Source of the DNA: Anaeramoeba flamelloides | Lineage: Eukaryota; Metamonada; Anaeramoebidae | Assembly (NCBI GenBank): GCA_027625915.1 | Contig: JANTQA010000019.1 | Location: 1,703,001-1,767,000, forward strand | Reading direction: 5' to 3' | Length of the DNA: 64,000 nt | In this document: positions 23,851-34,118 of the stretch, piece by piece | How the letters are laid out: each line of letters starts with the position of its first letter | Numbering within the stretch: position 1 is the first letter of the stretch | Notes under the pieces: model-generated | Database searches by the model: none | What the model saw: only the letters and a program-made list of their open reading frames with translations | What the model was told of the DNA's origin: nothing | Position numbers and translations under genes: made by a program

Positions 23851-26800
23851 ATGAAAATTTTAAATTATCCCAAAACGCTCTGGTTTGTATTTTTTTCATG
23901 TGCACATCTAACTCTTCACTATAGTGCCATAATGTCCGTTTTAGCCGAGGTTGCAAGGAATTACGGGGCAAATTCCAGTCTTATTGGGCTTATTGTTGGA
24001 TCATATTCGATTACAGAATTAATAGGATGCTTTCTGCTTGGCTGGATGTCTGACAGATTTGGTAGATACCCCATTTTGTTTGTGAACAATACTCTTCTTG
24101 CTACATCCATTCTCCTGACCGGACTGTATCCAAACAAATATTTTCTTCTCTGCTTAAGGTTTATTTCTGGTTTGCCTGGAGGTAAGTGATCTTTTTTACA
24201 CAAATTTTTTCTTTTAATGTGATCGGAGCAAGCAACCAAAACAATAAAAATTTGTAAAAAATGCAAAGGATTTCCTTTTTCACCCAAAAAGAATTCAAGC
24301 AAAGCAAAAGCCATACCACAATAGAAAAAACACAAGCTTTGTTTTTTTCTTTCATCGTTCACCATCAGTTATGATTTCCAAAAAAGGATTTCCCTTTGAA
24401 ATAAAAAGTGTTTGTTGGTATCGCCACCAATATAATACAAGTGATTCGGAAATAAAATCAGTGCTTTTGAGAGAATTAGTTTGCTTTGTGTTTGAATTTC
24501 AGATTGTTCCAAAATATCTTCCAATTTTCTTCTTAGTACACCCTCTGTTTTTTGGTGGATAATTCCCACCCAAAACCAAAATTCAATGAGCACACTTTAC
24601 TTTTAAAAGTGTTTTCTTCAATTTACTAATAAATTCTAATAAATTTCATAATATTTTTAGTTCAATTCCCATCTTTATAAATCTTCGAACTGTTTCTTAT
24701 CAAACAGTACAGGTCAAAGAATATTTTGAAGAACAACCAATTTTACAGAGTTTCTAAACACTTGAGTTCATAAAATGCATTATTCAAAGCTTGAGCATAA
24801 TAATTTCAAAAAGGAAAATCAAGGAAAAATTTCCAAGCACAAATGTTTATTTATCAGTACTGATCATTTAATTTTTTTCTTTGGCTCTTCGCTCACTTAC
24901 GTTTACTCACATTTTCCAATTAATAAACGAAAATTTTTATTTCAAGTTCTAAATATTTTTCTGTTTATAAGTCAAAGAAAATCCAAAGATCTTTACAATA
25001 TCGTTTAGAAATGATTTTTTTAGACAATAATATAAACTTCCTCAGTTAACTCTAATACAAAATTTTTTCTCTGCTAATTTGATTGTAGCAGAAATAAATA
25101 ATATTCATTTTGGAAATTGAAATTAAAATTTTCATTTATTAATTGGAAAATAAAAGTAATAATAAGTAAGGGTAAAGTTAACTAGAGTAAAATTTCTTCA
25201 TATCAAACCAGTGAATTGCTCTATAAACATGGGACTGTTTAAGTGCACTTCTTTTGGTTGAAAAATTCAAAAAAAAATTCAACAGATCTCAACAGCAAAA
25301 AATGCAAAAAACAAAAAAATATTTTATTAAAGATTCTCCAAGAAAACAATCACAATTGATAAAAAAAAAAAAAAAATTCACAAGAACTCAATGAGAAAAT
25401 TCAAATTATAAAAAAAAAAGTTAAAATCATCTCGATTTTGAAAATTTTAAAAAAAATATTTCCTCGGATTTCTCATTAACAAAAATTCAATTCAGAAAAA
25501 AATTTAAAGGATATCAATTTCAAAATTTAAATAACAAAAAAAAAAAAAATCCATAGAATCCCAAAAGCAAAAAAGGCAAACACAAAATAAATTTCTATAG
25601 GATTCTCAAAGACAACAAACACAATTGATAAAAAAAAAAAAAAAAATTAAAAAGAGCTCAATGACAAAATTCAAATGAAAAAAAAAAAAGACAAAAGCAT
25701 CTCGATTTTGAAATTTTTAAAAAAAATATTTCCTCGGATTTCTCATTAACAAAAATTAAATTCAGAAAAAAATTCAAAGAATCTCAAAAACAAAAATTAC
25801 GAAAAAAAAAAAATTCACACAACCAAAATGAAAAAAAAACAAAATTCATTGGTCATCAATTACAAAAAATGAAATTAACAAAAAAATTAATTAAATACAA
25901 ATTTTAAATAAACGAAAAAAAATGTTTAAAGACTCCTCATTGTCAAAAAATTTAACGAAACAAAAACCCAAAAGGATTCTCAAGTATAAAAATTGAAAAG
26001 TTGAAACAAAAAAAAAACAATTCTTTTCTTGTTTCAAATTTTTTTCTGCTTCAATTTCTTCGATTTGGACCAACTATTTTCTTCCAATACAAAATTAATT
26101 AAATTTAATTCAATTCGATTTGTGGTTGTTCTATACTCTCTATAACCACACAAGCAATGGTTTTGCGAAATTGTTTTTTGAAAGTATGTTCATTTGAGAA
26201 AGGAAAAAAATACAAAACAAAAATCTTGGACATCTCAAAAAGAGCCACTTAAAGACACTTCAAAACCAACATATTTTGTATTCAAATTATAAATTCACAA
26301 AGATTTAGACTTGAAATTGGTTGTGGCTACTATCACTTTTTTTAAAAACTGTCCTCGTTTTTTGATTGTTAATTTTTAGAAATCCATAATTTTCCCCAAA
26401 ATTTTGGACAAATAACATTACTCATTCAGAAAATTTCTTTTTCAAAATTTCATCTTCTCGGAAATAAAATTAAAAGTAGATTTAGTTTCCCGAGTTGTCA
26501 TTTAAATTAATATTTTTTATTCCTTGAAAAATCTTAATAATTAAAAAAAAATGTTTCCCTTAATTTTGATCAAAAAATCTCATTTTGATTTTTTGTGTGT
26601 TACAGACAAAAAATAATAAAATTAATTTTTTTTATAAAAATAATGTGATTGTTCAAAACTTTTAATTATGTTTTATTTGTTTGTTCTAAGCAATTGTAAT
26701 AAATTGTGATGAACTCTTCTTCAATTATTTTTTGAGGTTTTAATTTTTTTATTTGGAAAGTATTCTCGGTTTTATTGAGATATTCTATTTTATTTGTGAA

Positions 26801-29083
26801 GTGTTCTAGTTTTTTTTTTTTACTTTAGAAATAAACAGAAAATTTATTAAAATTTTCGGTTTATTTCTAAAGTAAAAAAAGCCTAACAAAAATCTATCGA
26901 TTTTACAAATAAACAGAAAACTCAAGAAAATCTAATGACGCTTTTTTCTAATTTAAGAAATTAAAAAGAAAATTTCAAAAATTTTCTTTTTATTTCTCAA
27001 ATTAAAAAAAAACCTAACAGCGCTTATCCAGGGTTCAAAAGAATGGAGAAAAATCAAGGATTTTACTCAATTCTTTTAAATTCTGGAAAACCTAACGAAA
27101 AGTGTCCGTAGAGTGCCTAGGTTTTCCAGAATTCAAAAGAGTGGAGAAAAATCAAAGATTTTACTCTTTTCTTTTAAATTTTAAAAAACCTAACGAGAGT
27201 GTACTAGGTTTTTTTTACTTTTTGAAATAAACTGAAAATTTAAATAAATTTTCTGTTCATTTCAAAAATTAAAAAAAACCTAACGGAAAAATCAAAAAAA
27301 AAATATTTTTTACAATTTAAATCAATAAATAATTCTTTAATGGTCAAAATAATTGATTCCCCATTTGAAAAATATTCATTAAATTTAAAGTGCTTTTGAA
27401 TGATAATAAAATAACCTCTTAACTGAAAAAAAAATATTCAAATTTCTTACTATTAAATTTGAAAAAAATATGAATAGAAACCTGGAAAATTTGGTTTTTC
27501 GACTTAAATTGTTAAAATATCTTTTCAAATTATTTTTTGGCCAAAGATCTTTTATTAACCAATCGTATTTATTATTAGTAAAGTTGTTAAAAAGTAAAAC
27601 ATTAACAAATGTTTAATTTTTTTTTTGAAAAAATTTTTTCGTCATAGTGCTGTGTCGAATTTTTTGGAATTTAGTTTATTTTACAAATATTTATAGATTA
27701 GACTTAAAAGGGTCCATTAAAAAGAAATTAAAAAGAAAAAGAAAATGAATTATACAATAAATTAATGATACAAGATTTAAAAATGAATTTATTTCACATT
27801 TTGAAACAAAACATTACAGTTGAATATAATCTTCTGTTGGGATATTTATTTTTTTTGTCTATTTTACGAAAATAATAAGAATTAATTTTTTTAAAAATAA
27901 TTTCTCTTTTATATTTAAACATTTATTCACCAAAGGGCTTTTACCGGTTACGCAGGCAGCTGTGGGTGATCATTCGCATGGTTTAACACAATCTAATTTA
28001 TTAATGGCACGGTTAGTATTTTCGCTTGGTATGGGATTCCTTTCAGGTCCTTTATTAGTACTTGTGATGTCGTTTTTTGGTCTCGGGTTTAAGGAGATTT
28101 GTTTAACACTTGGAGTAATTATGAATATTCTGAATTTAATTTGGTTATTTTTTGTCAAGGATATTAGAAAATTGGGAAAGCCAAAACCAATAATTTGGGA
28201 ATCGGGTAAAGGGGAAAAGAAGCATAAAGAAGATATTTTATTAAGTGATCAATCAAATATTGATTTACAATCAGAAAGCGAAAGCGAAAGCGAAAGTGAA
28301 AGTGAAAATGAAAATGAAAATGAAAATGAAAGTCAAAAGGAAAAGGAAAATGAAAATGAAAATGAAAATGAAAATGAAAACGGAAATGAAAAGGAAAATG
28401 ACAATCAAACAAAAAAACAAAAAGGGTTTCAGCAAGAAGAAAGAGAAGAAGAGAACGAAAACAAAGGAGAAGAAAAAGAAGAAAATAATGAACAAAAAAA
28501 ATCATATAAATCCTTATTGAATAAAAACATCTTTCTATTGCTCGTCCTGAATTTTTTATTCTTCTCTGCATATGTCATCCAATTATCAGCAATGCCATTG
28601 CTTGTGAAAGATAAATATAAAAAAGATCCAAATAAATATTCGTCTCTGGCAATTATCGGACAAGGCATTTCAATGTTATTATCATCAGGATATTATGTTC
28701 CATACATTTCAAAAAAAATTGGACAAAAGAATAGCTGGAACTTGTCATGTCTTATGATGACAATTTGTTACATTCTTTTCATTTTTTTGAATAATTATTG
28801 GGCGTTTTTAATATTATGGTTTGTTTATATCTTTTTTTTTGATCTTCACGTTGTTTTGATTTCATCAATGTTGGTATCAATATCGCCTTTAGGGTTGGAA
28901 GGGATGTTAATGGGGCTTGGCATGGTTTTCCAAGCTTCTTCTCGCGCGGCTTCGCCAATATTTGGTTTGGTAGTTTATAACAAATCCATTACAATTTTTT
29001 ATATAATGTGTGCAATGATTACCATTTCGATGATCCCCCTATTATTTATGGTGAAACTGAAAAAAAATTTAAAGAAAAAATAA
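23851..29083 (+). CDS. Major facilitator superfamily transporter (two exons, 3.75-kb intron)
   Basis: This is a 12-helix secondary transporter; the substrate cannot be told. Exon 1 is 23851-24181 and exon 2 is 27936-29083. The donor GTAAGT (24182) and acceptor ACCAAAG (27935) are both in phase 1, and joining gives 492 residues. The start is the ATG at 23851, ahead of MKILNYPKTLWF. The signature loop after helix 2 is GWMSDRFGRYPI, the classic MFS motif A. The splice joins FISGLPGG to GLPVTQAAVGDHS, restoring the conserved helix 4-5 region. After helix 6 the cytoplasmic loop contains about 95 residues of Ser/Glu then Asn/Glu/Lys low complexity (about 28270-28500). Helices 7-12 follow and the protein ends in a Lys-rich tail. 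It resembles the TetA/MFSD9-10 type of drug-proton antiporter-like carriers, an assignment from motif memory only. Confidence 0.85.
24200..24593 (-). pseudogene. Possible antisense relic ORF in transporter intron
   Basis: On the minus strand within the large intron, one frame reads through about 130 codons with a single TAA. It has coding-like content such as TEGVLRRKLEDILEQSEIQT, ALILFPNHLYYIGGD and CGMAFALLEFFLGEKGNP. The GC content is higher than in the rest of the intron. It runs towards, and in frame overlaps, the antisense of transporter exon 1, so part may be a shadow. No family is recognised. Confidence 0.2.
25285..25825. repeat. 269-bp tandem duplication in the transporter intron
   Basis: Two head-to-tail copies have a period of 269 bp, measured between identical landmarks: GATTCTC at 25332 and 25601, and CCTCGGATTTCTCATTAAC at 25463 and 25732. 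Copies differ by scattered substitutions and A-run lengths. The unit is A-rich and non-coding. Confidence 0.85.
26230..26330. mobile_element. Short MITE-like element, family M6, diverged copy
   Basis: The left end reads CTCAAAAAGAGCCACTTAAA and continues GACACTTC, like the 6826 and 19328 elements. The right end near 26320 keeps only GTGGCTAC followed by a TATCACTTTTTTT block in inverse orientation. It lies inside the transporter intron. Confidence 0.35.
26735..27290 (+). repeat. Hairpin array 1 (about five palindromes) in the transporter intron
   Basis: A chain of palindromes lies within the intron on the transcribed strand. The first is nested: an inner stem TTACTTTAGAAATAAAC with 25 of 26 bases paired (26822-26880) sits inside outer arms around 26780-26810 and 26900-26930. 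Further units lie near 26938-27018 (AAATTAAAAAG stem), 27022-27098 and 27112-27192 (GGTTTTCCAGAATTCAAAAG stems) and 27200-27284 (AAATAAACTGAAAATTT stem). Units end in AAACCTAACG and begin with GTGCCTAGG-like sequence. No ORF is present. Confidence 0.85.
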
Positions 29084-29468
29084 ATAATTTTAACATTATT
29101 TCATTCCAAACCAACTTGATTTAAAATATGCTGTTTCAAAATTCAATAAAAGTGGAATCACTATTAATATTCTTTAGATTAATTTTTTTTTTTTTTATTA
29201 TTATTATTCCTTTTTCCTTTTGTGGTTTCTCAGTTTTTTTTTTGCTTTTTCAACCATAAAAAGAATTTCTTGTATTCTTTTAGTCTTCTCTATTTGTGTT
29301 TTCTAATTATTTGAAGAAAGTGTATCTTTTCTTTGTTTAATATTGCCAAAGGTATAATGATGATAAAAATCATTAAATAAAGTTAAGTGGCTCTGGAAAA
29401 TGGGGGGGTTCTATTTTTTGATATTACCTCTCTTCAATTCAAAAAAAAAAAAAAGAAATATAGATTTT

Positions 29469-30013
29469 CAAATATAAACTAAAATTCAAAAGTTTCTTAC
29501 AGTTAAAACCGTTCAAAAAATCACAATAATACAATTTCATTCAAATTGGAAATAATTTTGATTTTTAAAAATATGAAAATCATTTTTTCATCTTTTCGTT
29601 TTTTGTTTTTGTTTTCATTTTTTGAATTACGCAACTTGTTTCATTCAATCAATTTTTTTTCAAAGATTGATATTATGTTAAAGTTGGGTTCTTTAAAATA
29701 GAAGAACTCAAATAAAATTAGTTGATGGTATCGAACCATTTATCCATAAATAATTGCTTATAGAATTTAAACATATTTACTAATTTATTTTTTTGTTTTG
29801 CCCATCTCTAAAAATTTTCAACACGCTTTGATTACTTTCTTAGTAATGATAATTATTTATTTTTTTGTTTTGTGAGTCTTGTAATTTATGAACAATTGTT
29901 AACATTTAGTTCAGTGAAAGATTTTCATTTGGTATTTCTTCTAGAATTGATTAAAGAAGATTTTTTTTTCAAAATTGAATTTTGGTGTTTTAAAAATTTT
30001 GAATTGGGGTTTA
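29469..30013 (+). repeat. Dispersed repeat family R1, copy 2
   Basis: It aligns by eye with 821-1362 over its whole length, starting at AAACTAAAATTCAAAA and ending at GAATTGGGGTTT. Both copies share the order of ATATGAAAATCATTTTTTCA, GATATTATGTTAAAG-like and ATTAGTTG blocks. Divergence is visible throughout, so the copies are not recent. Confidence 0.7.
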
Positions 30014-30179
30014 TTTTTGAGTCTTTAATAGAATCCTTAAATGAAATTTTAGGGATTCGGGATGTGATTTTGTATATTAGAATTGTTGAGTTGAAGGGTA
30101 ACTCAAATATATTTCGTTTTGAAATAAAGAATTTTGATATTTAATTATAATAAAATATTGCCTGTGGGGTGTATCCAAG

Positions 30180-31012
30180 TGCCATAGAGTACCTAACTTT
30201 TCAAGAATTCAAAAGAATTGGGCAAATTCTTTGATTTTTCTCTATATTTTAAAATTCTGGAAAAACTAACGATGTTTTTTTTAATTTTTGAAATAAAAAG
30301 AAAATTTATTTAATTTTCAATTTATTCTCATAAATTCAAAAAAGTTGAATAAGTTTTTTTCTTGTGGTGTTCTTTTTTATCTTGTAAAGTGTTCTAGGTT
30401 TTTTTGGGGTTTTCTATTTTATTTATGAAGTTTTCTTGTTTTTTTTTTACTTTTTGAAATAAACAGAAAATTTTAATAAATTTTTGTTTATTTCAAAAAG
30501 TAAAAAAAACCTAAATAAAATCTATTGATTTTTCAAATAAGTAGAAAACTCAAGAAAACCAAAATATGGTTTTCCTTAATTTAAAAAAAAAATACTAAAA
30601 ATCAAAGATTTTACTCAATTCTTTCATATTTTAAAAAAAAAACTAATGGGGGTACCTAGGTTTTCAATAATTCAAAAGAATTGAGTAAAATTAAAGATTT
30701 TGATCAATTCTTTTAAATTCTAGAAATCCCATGTGATGTGCCTAGGTTTTTTTTACTTTGAAAAATAAAACAAAAATTATATAAATTTTCCGTTTATTTC
30801 TCAAAGTCAAAAAAGCTAACTTGAAGTGCCGTAGAGTGCCTAGCTTTTCCAGAATTCAAAAGAATGGAGAAAAATTAAAGATTTTACTCAATTCTTTTGA
30901 ATTCTGGAAAAGCTAACGGTGGTTTTTTTGACTTTGAGAAATAAACGGAAAATTTATATAATTTTTGTTTTATTTTTCAAAGTAAAAAAAAAAAAAAAAA
31001 TAACGGTAAAAA
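30180..31012 (+). repeat. Hairpin array 2 (about eight palindromes)
   Basis: This is the largest array. The best unit (30841-30915) has two 25-bp arms that are perfect inverse complements, TAGCTTTTCCAGAATTCAAA and onward, around a 25-base loop that itself can mostly pair. Two stem types alternate: type A with AAATAAAC(A/G)GAAAATTT arms and type B with CCAGAATTCAAAAGAAT arms around GGAGAAAAAT...ATTTTACTC. Units are joined by spacers such as AAGTGCCGTAGAGTGCC and close with AAGCTAACGG or AACCTAA. No ORF is present. It lies just past the transporter 3' end, on the same strand sense as array 1. Confidence 0.85.
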
Positions 31013-31202
31013 AGAGATATTAAAACAACTCCTCATTTAAATAATAAAAAAATAAATAAAAAAATTCAAATTTTTTCTTCTTATCTGATTTATTAAATTC
31101 TGAGATAAAAAAAAAGAAATGTAAAAAAAAAGAAATGCAAAAAGAAAAAGAAAAATGATCAAATTTAATTCTAAAGCAAAAAAATCAAACAGGCACACTA
31201 AA

Positions 31203-32579
31203 TTAGTTTTCTGTATAAATTGAAAATTGGAAGGAGTTGTTTGGATTGTTATTTGAATCTGAATCCAAATCAGAGTCGTATTCTGAGCCAGATACTTGTT
31301 CGGAACCCGAGTCTGAATAGGAATTATTATCGTCGGACCCGTAGTCTGACTCTAAGTCATTATCAGAATTTAGATCAAGTTGGTTTTCCTTGCTCTTGGT
31401 TTTATTCTTCGTTCCTTTCTCTGTGTGGTTTGAGGAAAAATCGCTTGGGCTTGTATTTGAGCTATATAAAAAGGCAAGCTTTCGAGAAACGTGGTTTGGC
31501 AAACCAAATTGTAAAGTGGTGTTTTCGTTGTCGATTTTCGAAATAGGATCAACATCTTGATCAAAGCAGAGCTCTGTTGTTGTTTCTGAGCCTGTTTCTG
31601 AAAAGGGGGACATCTGGTTGTTTTTCCATTTACCAATTTCCCGATCTTGATCTTGATCATGTAAAGGTTCTATGGTGGGCTTCTGGATAATGGGTGCCAA
31701 AACTTTGCGCTTATTTTTGTTTTCTAAATTTAAAGACTTTTTCATTTTGCCCGAAGCCGAAGCTAAAAGATTGTTCTTGTATCCTGCAAATTTTGAAATT
31801 TCGGGGTTATTCTTCAAGCTTTTAAACGAAATGTTTTCAAGATCAGAATCGCTATCCAAATTTGTTTCGAATTCATTGTCCCTATCACTTTCAAGATCGG
31901 AATCTGTTTCATTTGAATTTTCATTCTCACTTTCGCTTTCGCTGTCACTTTCGCTTTCAGTTCCCTCGTCTTCTTCATCATCAGAATTATCATTGTATTC
32001 AGATTCTTCGTTATTTGAAATGTTTGAGCTATCAGATTCAGAAGAATTTTCTTCTTCGGAATTGTTTGATAATTGATTTCTTTTCAAAAAAGATTGGTAT
32101 TTTGATTGTAGCCAATCTTTTGGCTGCGCACTTGTCTCAATGCCTTCTTGGTAGATCCTCTTAGCAAGTGGTGTTTGATCATTTTTTTCTAAAACTATGG
32201 CAAACGCGACATAGAAAAGAGAGTGTGTTGTACCAATTTTTTGTTTTCGCAAAAATTTAAAGATTTGAGTTGCATCTTGGGTGTAGTCAGCATAGGAAAT
32301 CCAAATTCTTAGAAAACGGATATCGTTAAATAAGGTTTTGTCTGAAAAAAGCGTTCTTGTACAATTCTCATAGATCTCTTTTAATTGCAACTTTGTTAGA
32401 TTGGCGTTTTTTTTTAACCAATCCAAATACGTGACACACGTCTTCAATAACTTTTCTCCTTTTAATTGTTTGATGCTCGTTTTGAATTTGCTTTGAATAG
32501 ACGTTAATTGTTTCTTTGTGTATTTTGTTTTTTGTTTTTGATTTTTACGGATGTTTCTATTTCCTAAAACGCTTGTCAT
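31203..32579 (-). CDS. Mad3/BUB1 N-terminal domain protein (kinase-less checkpoint protein)
   Basis: This resembles the Mad3/BubR1 family of the spindle assembly checkpoint, whose members act at kinetochores and in the mitotic checkpoint complex. It is a single exon of 458 residues with an ATG start. Residues about 40-165 match the Mad3/BUB1 homology-region-1 TPR fold: CVTYLDWLKKNA, then DIRFLRIWISYADYTQDATQ, IFKFLRKQKIGTTHSLFYVA and AKRIYQEGIETSAQPKDWL. The rest is disordered and rich in Ser, Asp, Glu and Asn. A KEN triplet, the APC/C recognition motif of this family, lies at residues 397-399 (KSKENQ) near the C-terminus. I do not see one before the TPR block, where Mad3 usually has its main KEN box. 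No kinase domain follows, so it is Mad3-like rather than BUB1-like unless a kinase exon is unlinked. Confidence 0.85.
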   Translation of the reverse strand: MTSVLGNRNIRKNQKQKTKYTKKQLTSIQSKFKTSIKQLKGEKLLKTCVTYLDWLKKNANLTKLQLKEIYENCTRTLFSDKTLFNDIRFLRIWISYADYTQDATQIFKFLRKQKIGTTHSLFYVAFAIVLEKNDQTPLAKRIYQEGIETSAQPKDWLQSKYQSFLKRNQLSNNSEEENSSESDSSNISNNEESEYNDNSDDEEDEGTESESDSESESENENSNETDSDLESDRDNEFETNLDSDSDLENISFKSLKNNPEISKFAGYKNNLLASASGKMKKSLNLENKNKRKVLAPIIQKPTIEPLHDQDQDREIGKWKNNQMSPFSETGSETTTELCFDQDVDPISKIDNENTTLQFGLPNHVSRKLAFLYSSNTSPSDFSSNHTEKGTKNKTKSKENQLDLNSDNDLESDYGSDDNNSYSDSGSEQVSGSEYDSDLDSDSNNNPNNSFQFSIYTEN

Positions 32580-33198
32580 TGGTTTTTTAGAATTTTCTTT
32601 TTTTGATTTATTTGGAAAAAATGATCTATTTTTTTTTTCTGAAGAAAAAGATTACCAAAACAAATTATAAAGTTTCTATATTTAAGGATTTTCTATTGGA
32701 ATTATATTCAACGAACAAACTCTTTTTTTTTAAATAAACATTTGAAAAAATTATTTTTATTTTTAGAAAACTTCAATAAAATTTTAACGGATAGATTATT
32801 TTTTTCTAAAATTTATTCTCCTACTTTTTAATTAGATAAATTTGTGGACCATCTCCTAAATCAAGTATCTTGAATTTCATAGAAAATAGGTATTCTTCCT
32901 AATTAATTAGATTAATTTCAAAATCTTATTAGCTTCGTAAACTACCAAAACTCAAAGATTTTAGATGAAATAGATAAATCGTTTTTAATAAAACATTTTT
33001 TTAAACTCTGTCTAAATAAATTTCAAGAATTGTTTAACGACTACGTTTCGGATTTATCAAATAGCCACAACCCCTTTATTCACAATACCATTTAAAATGA
33101 TAACTGATGATCTTTCAAAATATTCTCCAATAATGATCAAAATTACATTTTTTATAATTTTTTTAAGAAAAAATGAACAAAAAATCTTGACAAAGAAG

Positions 33199-33424
33199 CT
33201 ATTTGTTGAAAAATAAATGGAACAAAATTTTCAATCATCTTTAAAAAAAGATTTTTAAAGCTTTGTAAAATTTCAAATTTTAAATCAAGAAAGTAGCTTA
33301 GACTAATAACACTTACCTTAAAGAATTGGGACTTTGGTGATTTATTTTAATTCTTGTGATTCGATTTGTTTTTTTGGAAAGCTGAATGTAAATTTTGATC
33401 CATTTATTTTGAAACAAATAGTAG
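33199..33424. mobile_element. MITE-like element, family M5, copy 1
   Basis: The left terminus TATTTGTTGAAAAATAAATG is matched by the inverted right terminus TATTTGTTTCAAAATAAATG. The arms continue GGA(A/T)CAAAATTT(T/A)CA(A/T)TCA, giving about 45 bp of inverted repeat in a 226-bp element. No ORF is present. A second copy of 228 bp is at 46693-46920. Confidence 0.75.
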
Positions 33425-34118
33425 ATAAATTTTGAACAGAAAGGATCCTTACAAACATACAATAAAACATCTTTTTTATTTCAAATAATATTTTTTGATT
33501 GTTTTTCTTGTTTCTCTTAAGTCTATGAGTTAGTTTCATGACAAATTGTTATGATATTAGGTGTGAAGGCTTTTTAGGGATTTTGTATGCAAAGATCTAA
33601 TAGAAATTAAATTTGCAAAAATTATTGGGTTTTTGTAATTTAAAAAAAAAAACTGATCTATTGATTGAAAAGAAAAAATGATCTTTTTGGGAAATTGAAA
33701 TACTATATGAATTCGATAGAATATCAAATTCGCTGAGGTGTCTTATTATCAAAGTATACCTTTGTAGGAAATAACTAAGGATTAGTCATCAAAAAATTTA
33801 AATTTCCTATATTTTGTAACTTTTGAGCACTTTTAAAACCCTTTTAATTTACTTATTATGACTATAATAAAACCTAAAGAATTCTCGACAAGGTTTCAGG
33901 GTATTGAAAATTGTTATAAATCGAAATTTTCTAAAAAAGCAGATTTTTTCAGTTCCTCTTTTTCATTTTTATATTACGTGGACTGACAATTTTTAGGAAA
34001 AATATTTCCTTTTTTACTTCTAATATATAAATGGACTACATTTTTTTTCTTAATTATAAACCCCTAAATACCCGATTAAAACCCACTGAAAACCGATTTT
34101 CAATTTGTAACGCAATTC

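Larger units (their letters stand above)
29084..31202. other. Convergent interval between transporter and Mad3-like gene
   Basis: These 2.1 kb separate the 3' ends of two converging genes. They contain R1 copy 2 (29469-30013) and hairpin array 2 (30180-31012). No gene is supported. A 90-codon frame at 29872-30144 lies over the repeat and is probably chance. Confidence 0.6.

Noticed and set aside
28164-28571. Antisense and alternative frames over the transporter low-complexity loop
   Set aside because: They exist only because GAAAAT/GAAAGT hexamers lack stops in other frames; the sense frame is fixed by the MFS helices on both sides.
29872-30144. 90-codon plus-strand frame
   Set aside because: Overlaps the end of an R1 repeat whose other copies do not keep the frame.
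30180-31012. CRISPR array
   Set aside because: Units are large palindromes with little variable spacer, in a eukaryotic context with introns, and no cas-like gene.
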